13,522 bases of DNA from Gammaproteobacteria bacterium. GTDB taxonomy: Bacteria > Aquificota > Aquificia > Aquificales > QOAS01. The notes beneath the pieces were generated by a model. That model was not told where the DNA came from. It saw only the letters and a program-made list of their open reading frames with translations, and did no database searches. Below are positions 1 through 6,856 of the stretch, in pieces. The position numbers were made by a program, and so were the translations under genes. Within the stretch, counting starts at the first letter, position 1; every line of letters begins with the position of its first letter. The stretch covers positions 1 to 13,522 of the forward strand of contig QOAS01000049.1 in NCBI GenBank assembly GCA_003972855.1, read 5' to 3'.

Positions 1-203
1 GTTCGGCGGCTAGTGCTGACTGGGGCCGCGGCTCGGTCCGTCACGTGCGTCGAGAGGAGTGCGCGTCAATGCGTGGCGAGGTCACGACGAAGAGCTCCCT
101 CCCGAAGGCAGGAGCTGGCTCCTCAGGTTCACCGCCCGTCCACCAAGCAGATCGGGCCTGGTCCATGGCGACCGCCCGCGCCTCCTGTCACACTCGCGCC
201 ATG
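1..203. other. GC-rich leader of foreign composition, no recognisable gene
   Basis: By hand count 139 of the first 200 bases are G or C (about 70%), against mid-forties for the rest. The change is abrupt, at about 200-204, where clear fabG coding sequence begins in mid-protein. The segment holds one GATC (150-153), two GGCC (24-27, 155-158), one TCGA (50-53) and one CTAG (10-13), all nearly absent from the other 13.3 kb. The frame starting at GTG 59 has GC-rich third positions and is open through the segment, so it could be a scrap of a gene from a high-GC genome, but I recognise no family. A small hairpin (AGGAGC-TG-GCTCCT, 110-123) is visible. Two CCATGG sites lie at 163-168 and 199-204, the second exactly at the join. 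The likeliest explanation is an assembly, amplification or ligation chimera; a real insertion into fabG is possible. Confidence 0.7.
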
Positions 204-383
204 GTTCAAACCGACATGACCGATGTTTTAAAGGAAGAAATTAAAGAAGAATACAAAAAGAGGATACCCCTCGGGCGGTTCGGAACACCCCAAGAGGTGG
301 CAAGGGTGGTTCTATTTTTAGCCTCACCCCTGGCGGATTACATAACCGGCGAGGTTATCCATGTAAACGGGGGAATGTATTAA
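201..383 (+). CDS. fabG: 3-oxoacyl-ACP reductase FabG, C-terminal fragment (5'-truncated)
   Basis: About 59 residues match the end of FabG, the NADPH-dependent short-chain dehydrogenase that reduces 3-oxoacyl-ACP in type II fatty-acid elongation in the cytoplasm. Visible marks are QTDMTD just after the place of the family's PGF/PGM motif, then IPLGRFGTPQEVA, VLFLASPLADYITGE and the terminal VNGGMY, in the order seen in E. coli FabG. The Rossmann glycine motif and the Ser-Tyr-Lys catalytic residues, about 185 residues upstream, are absent. Homology starts at GTT 204; ATG 201 is merely the first in-frame Met and may belong to the GC-rich leader. The frame stays open back to 45, but only by chance. 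The stop is 11 bp before the aldehyde dehydrogenase start, so the intact gene was probably first in, or part of, the same operon. Truncation looks like an artefact of the join rather than decay, because the remaining reading frame is perfect. Confidence 0.85.
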   Translation: MVQTDMTDVLKEEIKEEYKKRIPLGRFGTPQEVARVVLFLASPLADYITGEVIHVNGGMY

Positions 384-394
384 CCTTAACCAAT

Positions 395-1834
395 ATGGGT
401 AAGCTCATAAAGAAACCCCTCTACATAGGGGGTGAAGCGGTTTGGAAAGAGCCTACCATTGAGGTTGTATATCCCTATAACCGCCAAAAGGTGGGGGAAG
501 TTCCCCTCGCCACCCCCGAAGATGTAAAAAGGGCAATAGACCTCGCGGTGGAGGGACAAAAGGAAATAGCCTCCTTGAGTACCTACAAGAGGAGCCAAAT
601 CCTCTATAGGGCTTACGAACTTCTAAAGGAACGGGCGGAGGAATTTGCGGAGGTTATAACCCTTGAGGTGGGAAAAACCATTAGGGAAGCCCGCACGGAG
701 GTAATGCGCGCCCAACAAACCCTTTTGCTCTCCGCGGAAGAGGCTAAGAGAATTTACGGCGAAACCATACCCTACGATGCGGTTCCCAACGGAATAGGCA
801 AGGTCGGTTTTTACATAAGGGTTCCCGTTGGAATAGTCGCGGCTATAACGCCTTTTAACTTTCCTCTGAACTTGACTATGCACAAGGTTGCGCCCGCCTT
901 GGCGGCGGGAAATGCGGTGGTGGTCAAACCCTCCGAGAGAACACCCCTATCGGTTGCGATGTTAGTTGAAATTCTCTACGAGGCGGGTATTCCCAAAAAA
1001 GCCCTTTCGGTGGTTTACGGATACGCGGAAGTGGGAAAAGCCCTTACAACCGACGAGAGGGTTAGGGTTGTTTCCTTTACCGGTTCCCGCAAAGTTGGGG
1101 ACATTATAGCCCGACAGGTGGGTATTAAAAAATTGGTGTTGGAATTGGGTTCCAATTCAGCCCTTATAGTGGATAAAGACGCCGACCTCAAAAAGGCGGC
1201 TAAAAAGGCGGTTCAAGGTGGTTTTGCCCTTGCGGGACAGGTATGCATTTCCGTTCAAAGGGTTTTCGCCCACGAGGAGATTTTTGAAGAATTTGTAAAC
1301 CTCGTGGTTGAGGAAGTTAAAAAACTCAAAGTGGGAGACCCTATGGACGAAACCACCGATGTGGGACCCATGATTTCTCCCCAAGATGTGGAAAGGATTA
1401 AAACTTGGATAGAAGAGGCGGTAAAAGACGGGGCAAAAGTGGTTTACGGAGGAAAACCCCTTTCGGAAACGGTATTTGAACCCACCGTTATGACCCACGT
1501 TCCCCGCCGTAGTAGGGTTTGTGCGGAGGAAGCCTTTGCACCCATTATCTTTGTAAACCCCTATAAAACCACCGAGGAGGCGCTGGACTGGGTGAACGAT
1601 AGCGACTACGGTCTGCAGATAGGGGTATTTACCAACAATTTAAAAACCGCTTGGGAATTTATCCAAAAGGCACAAGTCGGGGGCGTGATAATCAACGATA
1701 TTCCCACCTTCAGGGCGGACAATATGCCCTACGGAGGCGTCAAATATTCGGGAATAGGAAGGGAAGGACCCAAGTTTGCCCTTTTAGAAGATTACACCGA
1801 AATAAAAGCGGTTGCCATAGACCTAACCCCTTAG
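395..1834 (+). CDS. NAD(P)-dependent aldehyde dehydrogenase (lactaldehyde/GAPN-like)
   Basis: A full-length 479-residue member of the aldehyde dehydrogenase superfamily, soluble, oxidising an aldehyde to its acid (or acyl form) with NAD(P)+. Visible landmarks are ITPFNFPLN (151-159, oxyanion Asn155), VVVKPSE (175-181, cofactor Lys178), SFTGS (227-231), LELGS (249-253, general base Glu250), GQVC (281-284, nucleophile Cys284), EEAFAPI (378-384) and PYGGVKYSGIGREG near the end. The stretch around Cys284, including ISVQR, resembles the archaeal/thermophile group annotated as lactaldehyde dehydrogenase or non-phosphorylating glyceraldehyde-3-phosphate dehydrogenase; the substrate cannot be fixed from sequence. 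ATG 395 fits the family's N-terminus; no Shine-Dalgarno is visible before it (CCTTAACCAAT). It follows fabG by 11 bp and precedes the ParB-like gene by 28 bp. Confidence 0.92.
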   Translation: MGKLIKKPLYIGGEAVWKEPTIEVVYPYNRQKVGEVPLATPEDVKRAIDLAVEGQKEIASLSTYKRSQILYRAYELLKERAEEFAEVITLEVGKTIREARTEVMRAQQTLLLSAEEAKRIYGETIPYDAVPNGIGKVGFYIRVPVGIVAAITPFNFPLNLTMHKVAPALAAGNAVVVKPSERTPLSVAMLVEILYEAGIPKKALSVVYGYAEVGKALTTDERVRVVSFTGSRKVGDIIARQVGIKKLVLELGSNSALIVDKDADLKKAAKKAVQGGFALAGQVCISVQRVFAHEEIFEEFVNLVVEEVKKLKVGDPMDETTDVGPMISPQDVERIKTWIEEAVKDGAKVVYGGKPLSETVFEPTVMTHVPRRSRVCAEEAFAPIIFVNPYKTTEEALDWVNDSDYGLQIGVFTNNLKTAWEFIQKAQVGGVIINDIPTFRADNMPYGGVKYSGIGREGPKFALLEDYTEIKAVAIDLTP

Positions 1835-1862
1835 TGCCTCTGCTTTATTTTATTTCTTACTT

Positions 1863-2657
1863 ATGAAGGTTTTAGCGGAATATAATGACCCCATAAAGGG
1901 TTTACCCCTTAAATTTGCGGTTATCCCCGTAGGGGACTTAAAAATACCTCCCTTTCAGAGGGATTTGTCCGATTTGCTCGTTAAAAGGCTTTTTGTCTCT
2001 ATGGAAAAATTGGGTTTTTTGCACCCGGTAATCGTCTACCAAGAGGAAGAAGAGGAAGGATTTTTCGTTATAGACGGGCAACACCGCGTTGAAGCGGCTA
2101 AAATGCTCGGTGCAAAGGAACTTCCCGCCCTAATAATTCCCAAAGAGTTGGCTCTCAACATTATGGAATTCAATACCGAAAAACCGCCAAACATCAGGGA
2201 AAAGGCTTCGCAGGCTTACCGCCTTTACAAGGAATTCCTCCAAGTTTCTCCCGAAACGGAAGAGTTGGAGCTTGCCTTTTACATAGAAGAACCTTCCTAC
2301 ATAACGGTCGGTTTTGTTTTGGAAGAGATTAATAAGAAATTCCCCGCAGGGGCTTTTGAACTCCTTCTAAAGAAAATAGACGAGTTTTTGAGCGAGCCTT
2401 TGGAAAAAGCGGTGGAGGAAAGGAGGAACAGGGCTAAGAGGGTTTACGAGGTTGGCGAAAAACTAAACGAGGTATACGACAAACTTGGTATGACCAACGC
2501 CCTTATGAAAACGGAACTCTTGAGGAAGGCTATTCAAAGGGTTTACGGCAAAAGGGTTAGGAAGATTGAAGATGACTTTTACACCGCACTGGATAAGGTT
2601 GAAAAGGCTTTAGAAGAAATAGGAGAGGAGGGGGTTCAGGAAGGGGAGCTTATTTAG
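1863..2657 (+). CDS. Stand-alone ParB/Srx N-domain protein, function unknown
   Basis: 264 residues. The first 95 or so look like the ParB/sulfiredoxin N-terminal fold: VGDLKIPPFQRD (23-34, the position of ParB box I), a helix, LHPVIV (53-58), FFVIDGQHRVEAAKMLG (67-83) and a following strand. The box-II-like DGQHRVEA keeps the GxxRxxA pattern (Gly72, Arg75, Ala78) that binds CTP in chromosomal ParB. The rest (100-264) is charged and helical, with a probable coiled coil at 170-264; I see no clear ParB helix-turn-helix for parS, and no parA beside it, so it is probably not the chromosome-partition ParB. Relatives in this superfamily act as CTP switches, DNA-binding adaptors or nucleases; which applies is unknown. 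The ATG at 1863 has a pyrimidine-rich leader and no Shine-Dalgarno. It is 47 bp upstream of the NYN nuclease gene on the same strand. Confidence 0.75.
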   Translation: MKVLAEYNDPIKGLPLKFAVIPVGDLKIPPFQRDLSDLLVKRLFVSMEKLGFLHPVIVYQEEEEEGFFVIDGQHRVEAAKMLGAKELPALIIPKELALNIMEFNTEKPPNIREKASQAYRLYKEFLQVSPETEELELAFYIEEPSYITVGFVLEEINKKFPAGAFELLLKKIDEFLSEPLEKAVEERRNRAKRVYEVGEKLNEVYDKLGMTNALMKTELLRKAIQRVYGKRVRKIEDDFYTALDKVEKALEEIGEEGVQEGELI

Positions 2658-2691
2658 TTTTTTCCCTTTTTCCGTATTCTGCTTAACTTTT

Positions 2692-2696
2692 GGGAG
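2692..2696 (+). promoter_or_regulatory. Ribosome binding site of the NYN nuclease gene
   Basis: GGGAG lies 8 nt before ATG 2705 and fixes that start. It is one of only a few clear Shine-Dalgarno sequences in the window. Confidence 0.6.
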
Positions 2697-2704
2697 CTTG
2701 AAAA

Positions 2705-3370
2705 ATGATAGTAAACGAAAGGGTGATAATTTTTATTGACGGTTCAAATATTTTTCACGCCATAAGGGCTTTAAACATTAAGATTGACTACAGTAAATTG
2801 GTTAAACTCCTTTCGGACGGAAAATACCTCATAAGGGCTTATTACTACTCTTCCATGCCCCGCGTTGAGGACGTTGAAAAGGATACACCCGAGTGGGATA
2901 GTTTAATGCGCCAAAGAAAGTTTATAACCGAGCTGAAAAACATGGGTATAAAACCCCGAATTGCCAACCTCCGAAAGCTTGCCACCGGGGAATGGTTGGA
3001 AAAGGAAGTGGACATAATGTTGGCAACCGACATGTTGGCGTTGGCTTTCAAAAATGCCTACGATACCGCAATATTGGTAAGCGGGGATAGCGATTTCTGT
3101 TACACGGTGGAAACCATTCAGGATTTGGGAAAGAGGGTTATAAACGCCACCTTTAGGAGAAACAGCTCTCCCCTCCTTAGGGCGGTAAGCGACGAGGTTA
3201 TCTTCTTGGACGAATACATAGACCAAATAGTTATGGAGAGACCCAAACCCAAGGAAGAACCCCCTCAAGAGGAGGAAGAAAAACCTCAAGAGGAACCCAA
3301 GGAGGAGAAAAAAAGCTTTTGGCAAAAATTGGTTTCCTTCTTTAAAAGTTCCTCCTCTATATTTGTTTAA
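2705..3370 (+). CDS. NYN (LabA/DUF88) PIN-like nuclease with amphipathic C-terminal tail
   Basis: 221 residues. Residues 5-175 form a NYN domain, a PIN-like fold expected to cut RNA with bound metal: FIDGSNIFH (10-18, Asp12), KEVDIMLATDML (100-111, Asp103 and Asp109) and LVSGDSDF (124-131, Asp128 and Asp130), followed by the usual LGKRV strand. All the expected acidic positions are present, so an active enzyme is likely. After the domain comes a Pro/Glu/Lys-rich linker (about 179-203) with two PQEE repeats, then SFWQKLVSFFK (204-214), which would make a short amphipathic helix with basic and aromatic faces. That arrangement suggests attachment to the inner face of the membrane; this is inference. 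The gene lies between the ParB-like gene and yidC on the same strand (36 bp before yidC). Substrate unknown; LabA-family proteins have been linked to RNA turnover and, in cyanobacteria, to circadian gene expression. Confidence 0.85.
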   Translation: MIVNERVIIFIDGSNIFHAIRALNIKIDYSKLVKLLSDGKYLIRAYYYSSMPRVEDVEKDTPEWDSLMRQRKFITELKNMGIKPRIANLRKLATGEWLEKEVDIMLATDMLALAFKNAYDTAILVSGDSDFCYTVETIQDLGKRVINATFRRNSSPLLRAVSDEVIFLDEYIDQIVMERPKPKEEPPQEEEEKPQEEPKEEKKSFWQKLVSFFKSSSSIFV

Positions 3371-3406
3371 TTTCCCCTTTAGCAAAAACCTCGGGAGGAA
3401 AAGGGA
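3371..3406 (+). promoter_or_regulatory. yidC leader: strong RBS inside nested inverted repeats
   Basis: The Shine-Dalgarno GGGAGG (3393-3398) is 8 nt before ATG 3407. It sits in CCTCGGGAGG (3389-3398), which can fold on itself, and this is enclosed by CCCTTT (3375-3380) pairing with AAAGGG (3400-3405). The nested structure would cover the ribosome-binding site, so translation of yidC may depend on upstream translation or temperature. The stems are short (6 bp and 3-4 bp). Confidence 0.4.
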
Positions 3407-4903
3407 ATGGAAAATACCGACTGGAAGAGGTATCTGTTCTTTCTCACAATAGCCTTTGCGGTTTTCGTCGCCTACGACTACTTTACGAGTTCCAAACTTG
3501 CCCAACCCCAAAACCAAACCGCGGTTGTCCAAAAACAACCTCAATCTACCTCTACGGTGGACGTCAATTTATACCTCGGAAGTGAAAGGGAGAAATTAAC
3601 CCCCAAACACTTTGTAACCGTAGAGGGTAAGGACCTTACGGTAAAAATTGCCCAAGAAGGTGCAAAAATCGTTTCCGCCTACGATAGGAAGTTTGGAAAA
3701 CAACTCATAGAGAGTTACGAAAAGGCTTACAACATCTATCCCCTTGAGATACTGACCCCCTCTTGGGAAACGACCAAACTTATAAACTTCTCCCGCTACC
3801 AATGTAAAAAGGAAAACCTAAGGGTGGTTTGCCGACTTAACAAAAACCAAATAAGCGTTAAAAAGGTTTTTACCTTTGACCAAAGCGGTTATTTGGCAAA
3901 AGTTTCCATTGAACTAAAAGGGGTTAAGGACGCCTACCTATACATCGGAATGACACCCAACGAGGAAGCCTTTTACACCCACATAGGAACGATTTTTAAA
4001 TTCTCCAACGGCGAAGTTTTGAGAATTAACACCGAAGACCTAAAGGGGGCAACCACCCTCCACGGAGACATAGTTTGGAGCGGGCAGGAAGGTAGATACT
4101 TTATAAAGGCGGTTAAATACAACACCCACACCGCGGTTGTTTTCCCCGTCTCTTACCTCCAAAATGGGGAAACCAAGTATGTAACCGCAACCGCGGTAAA
4201 AATAAAACCCTCCGCCCAAGTTACCTTTTTGAGTTCACCCAAGGAATACGAACTCCTAAAGAAGGTTGATTTCGTAGAAGCCATAGACTTTGGGATTCTG
4301 TCGTTTCTCGCCTATCCCACCTTTTTGGTGCTTTACTTCTTCCATAAAATTTTCCACAGTTGGGTAGCCTCTATATTTATCTTGACCCTTATTTTGAAAC
4401 TTATCTTCTTCCCCCTAATGATATCCTCCACCCGTTCTATGAAAAAAATGCAAGAGCTTGCCCCCAAATTGGAGGAGCTAAGGAGAAAATATGCCGATGA
4501 CCCCCAAAGGTTGCAACAGGAAATAGTGAAACTCTACAAGGAAACGGGATTTAACCCCTTCGGGGGATGTCTACCTATATTGGTTCAAATTCCGATATTC
4601 TTCGCCCTTTACAAGGTGCTTATAGTTACCCCCGACTTGGCGTTGGAAGGGTTCTTGTGGATACCTTCTTTGGCGGAAAAAGACCCATACTTTATTCTCC
4701 CCATACTTATGGGTTTAACCATGATTGCCCAATCCTTTATAACCCCCTCCCCCAATAAAAGCCAAAACACCGTTATGTATATAATGGCGGCGGTCTTTAC
4801 CTTCCTCTTTGCAACCTTCCCCAGCGGTTTGGTTCTCTATTGGACTCTAAACAACATCTTTAGCATCCTCCAAACTTGGGTTATTTATCGTTACCTCTCT
4901 TAG
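3407..4903 (+). CDS. yidC: Membrane protein insertase YidC
   Basis: 498 residues, inserting and folding inner-membrane proteins alone or with SecYEG. The layout is that of Gram-negative YidC: an N-terminal membrane segment (about 9-27), a large beta-rich periplasmic domain (about 55-285), then the conserved five-helix core. Core signs are YPTFLVLYFFHK (303-314), ILTLILKLIFFPL (325-337), the charged cytoplasmic hairpin MKKMQELAPKLEELRRKY (345-362), NPFGGCLPILVQIPIFFAL (383-401) and FPSGLVLYW (471-479). The positive residue of the hydrophilic groove, Arg366 in E. coli, appears here as Lys331. The C-terminus stops right after the last helix (YRYLS) without the basic tail seen in some marine and Gram-positive homologues. 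The start is supported by a strong Shine-Dalgarno. The neighbours are not the usual rnpA/jag, but the NYN nuclease upstream and ubiD 21 bp downstream. Confidence 0.97.
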   Translation: MENTDWKRYLFFLTIAFAVFVAYDYFTSSKLAQPQNQTAVVQKQPQSTSTVDVNLYLGSEREKLTPKHFVTVEGKDLTVKIAQEGAKIVSAYDRKFGKQLIESYEKAYNIYPLEILTPSWETTKLINFSRYQCKKENLRVVCRLNKNQISVKKVFTFDQSGYLAKVSIELKGVKDAYLYIGMTPNEEAFYTHIGTIFKFSNGEVLRINTEDLKGATTLHGDIVWSGQEGRYFIKAVKYNTHTAVVFPVSYLQNGETKYVTATAVKIKPSAQVTFLSSPKEYELLKKVDFVEAIDFGILSFLAYPTFLVLYFFHKIFHSWVASIFILTLILKLIFFPLMISSTRSMKKMQELAPKLEELRRKYADDPQRLQQEIVKLYKETGFNPFGGCLPILVQIPIFFALYKVLIVTPDLALEGFLWIPSLAEKDPYFILPILMGLTMIAQSFITPSPNKSQNTVMYIMAAVFTFLFATFPSGLVLYWTLNNIFSILQTWVIYRYLS

Positions 4904-4924
4904 TTTCCCTTTAACTTTTTCTTT

Positions 4925-6400
4925 ATGGCTTTCAAAGACCTGAGGGAGTTTATCCACATCTTGGAGAAAAATGGCGAACTTTTGAGGATTAAAGAACCCA
5001 TCTCACCAATTTTGGAGATTTCCTACTTTACCGATAGGGTTTCCAAATTGGGGGAGGAAAAAAACAAGGCACTCCTCTTTGAGAATCCCGTTAAAGAGGA
5101 CGGAACCCCTTACGGAATTCCCGTTTTAACCAACGCCTTGGGAAGCGAAAAAAGAATAAAACTCGCCTTGGGTTACAAAAATTTGGAAGACATAGGTTGG
5201 AAACTCTACAGGATACTTAAACCCGAAATTCCCCACACCTTTTTGGAAAAACTAAAAAAACTTCCCGAACTCAAAAAGTTAAACGACGCCATTCCCAAGG
5301 TGGTAAAGAGGGGAACGGTTCAAGAGGTGGTAAAAATAGGAAAGGAGGTAAACCTATACGAGTTTCCGATATTGAAAACTTGGGAAAAAGACGCGGGAAG
5401 ATTTATAACCCTGCCCCAAGTGATAACCAAAGACCCCGAAACGGGAATTAGAAATGTCGGTATGTATAGGATGCAGGTTTTGGACGAGAAGACCACCGCA
5501 ATGCATTGGCAAATACACAAAGACGGAAACCACCACTATTGGAAAGCCAAAAGACTCGGAAAGAGATTAGAAGTGGCGGTGGCAATCGGCGGAGACCCCG
5601 TTTTAACCTACGTAGCCAGCGCACCTTTGCCTCCCGAAGTGGACGAATACCTATTTGCGGGACTTATAAGGGAAAAACCCGTTGAACTGGTAAAGGGTAT
5701 TACGGTTGATTTGGAATATCCCGCTAACGCGGAGATAGTTTTGGAAGGTTATATAGACCCCAACGAACCGCTCGTTACCGAGGGACCCTTTGGAGACCAC
5801 ACCGGCTTTTACACCCCGCCCGCTAAGTATCCCAAGTTTCATGTTACCGCAATTGTGCATAGGGCTTTCCCCATATATCAGGCTACCGTTGTGGGAAAAC
5901 CCCCTCAAGAGGACAAATGGATAGGTTACGCCACCGAAAGAATATTTTTACCTTTAATCAAATTCAACCTTCCCGAGGTGGTGGATATACACCTACCCGC
6001 GGAGGGGGTATTCCACAACTTTGCCTTTGTGTCCATAAAAAAACGCTATCCCGGACACGCCTATAAGGTTGCCTATGCACTCCTCGGAATGGGACTTTTA
6101 TCCCTTACGAAACATGTAGTTATATTTGACGAGTGGGTAAACGTTCACGACCTTTCCGAGGTTCTGTGGATTTGGGGTAACAATGTAGACCCCTTAAGGG
6201 ATGTTCTAATTTTGAAAGGACCGATAGATGTTTTGGACCACGCCACCAATGAGGAGGGTTTCGGCGGAAAAATGGTTATAGATGCCACCAAAAAGTGGAA
6301 GGAGGAGGGTTACACCCGCACTTGGCCCGAAGTTGTGGATGTTCCAAAAGAGGTGAAACAAAAGGTTGCCCAACTTTTGGAAAAATACATTAAAAAATAG
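4925..6400 (+). CDS. ubiD: UbiD-family prenylated-FMN decarboxylase
   Basis: 491 residues, colinear with E. coli UbiD (497). UbiD enzymes use prenylated FMN, made by UbiX, to decarboxylate aromatic acids such as the polyprenyl-hydroxybenzoate of quinone synthesis. Shared blocks are FENP (52-55), the metal and cofactor region IRNVGMYRMQ (175-184, Asn177 and Arg182), EYLFAGLIRE (241-250), PANAEIVLEGYI (266-277, catalytic Glu274), EGPFGDHTGFY (286-296, Glu286 and Asp291) and the C-terminal IDATKKW (452-458). In Aquificota quinone is menaquinone-type made by the futalosine route, which also has a UbiD-like decarboxylase, so that is the likeliest role; other aromatic acids are possible. No ubiX is in the window. 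The ATG at 4925 follows an almost pure pyrimidine leader without Shine-Dalgarno. Its last 11 bp overlap the oppositely oriented PIN gene. Confidence 0.95.
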   Translation: MAFKDLREFIHILEKNGELLRIKEPISPILEISYFTDRVSKLGEEKNKALLFENPVKEDGTPYGIPVLTNALGSEKRIKLALGYKNLEDIGWKLYRILKPEIPHTFLEKLKKLPELKKLNDAIPKVVKRGTVQEVVKIGKEVNLYEFPILKTWEKDAGRFITLPQVITKDPETGIRNVGMYRMQVLDEKTTAMHWQIHKDGNHHYWKAKRLGKRLEVAVAIGGDPVLTYVASAPLPPEVDEYLFAGLIREKPVELVKGITVDLEYPANAEIVLEGYIDPNEPLVTEGPFGDHTGFYTPPAKYPKFHVTAIVHRAFPIYQATVVGKPPQEDKWIGYATERIFLPLIKFNLPEVVDIHLPAEGVFHNFAFVSIKKRYPGHAYKVAYALLGMGLLSLTKHVVIFDEWVNVHDLSEVLWIWGNNVDPLRDVLILKGPIDVLDHATNEEGFGGKMVIDATKKWKEEGYTRTWPEVVDVPKEVKQKVAQLLEKYIKK

Positions 6401-6854
6401 ACTTTTGAAGTTCCTTTGCCAAAATTTTTCCTAACTTTTCCGCTTTATCTATGTAAACCAATCCCTCTTTGGGTGCTATTTCTTTAAAGGTCTCCGAAAA
6501 AGTTACCAAGTATTTGACTTTATAAAACTTGCAGGTTGCCAAAATTAATGCCTTTTTCGGCTCAATTTGGTGTTCTTCGGAAATTTTCAAATATTCCCTC
6601 TCAACGGTTTCCGTTATGTATAACCTATCAAAGGCGGATAAGAAGACTTTTAGTTCTTCCAAACTCAAAAGTTTTTTCTCAAAAACCAATTTTTTAACCA
6701 CTTCCAGTTCCACCGCAAGATTTATGTAAACCTTTAAGTCTCTTAATTTCTTTGTTTCCAAAAGAACGGTGAGTATGTGCAGAGCTTCTTGAAAATTCTC
6801 CCTCTTTAGGGCGCGAATTATAACGCTTGAATCCACAAAAAATTTAACGGTCAT
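6390..6854 (-). CDS. PIN-domain protein with incomplete acidic active site
   Basis: 154 residues with a VapC-like PIN fold: VDSSVIIRAL (7-16, Asp8) at the start, AVELEVVKKL (47-56, Glu49) as the second acidic position, then ALILATCKFYKVKYLVTF (102-119) corresponding to the last conserved helix and strand. PIN nucleases normally carry two more Asp residues here, just before ALILA and after VTF; in this protein those places read Lys101 and Ser120 (with Glu121 next). The nuclease may therefore be weakened, or use a different metal set. The start codon is 2 bp after the stop of a small upstream gene, the classical spacing of a toxin-antitoxin pair. The 3' end overlaps the convergent ubiD by 11 bp. 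Likely a VapC-type toxin or a domesticated relative. Confidence 0.75.
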   Translation of the reverse strand: MTVKFFVDSSVIIRALKRENFQEALHILTVLLETKKLRDLKVYINLAVELEVVKKLVFEKKLLSLEELKVFLSAFDRLYITETVEREYLKISEEHQIEPKKALILATCKFYKVKYLVTFSETFKEIAPKEGLVYIDKAEKLGKILAKELQKSIF

Positions 6855-6856
6855 CG

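Noticed and set aside
67..100. Part of a group II intron or rRNA in the GC-rich leader
   Set aside because: Neither a domain V motif nor any conserved rRNA stretch could be seen.
92..123. Hairpins (AGCTCC/GGAGCT and AGGAGC/GCTCCT) in the GC-rich leader as a terminator
   Set aside because: No U-tract follows and the segment is probably not native.
45..200. Open frame running from GC-rich DNA into fabG as one protein
   Set aside because: The first 52 residues have no resemblance to the FabG Rossmann fold and differ in composition; the frame is continuous by chance across the join.
3263..3294. Two copies of CCTCAAGAGGA, each able to form a small hairpin
   Set aside because: They encode the PQEE repeats of the linker with the codons this genome prefers; the same word also occurs in ubiD near 5900 encoding PQED.
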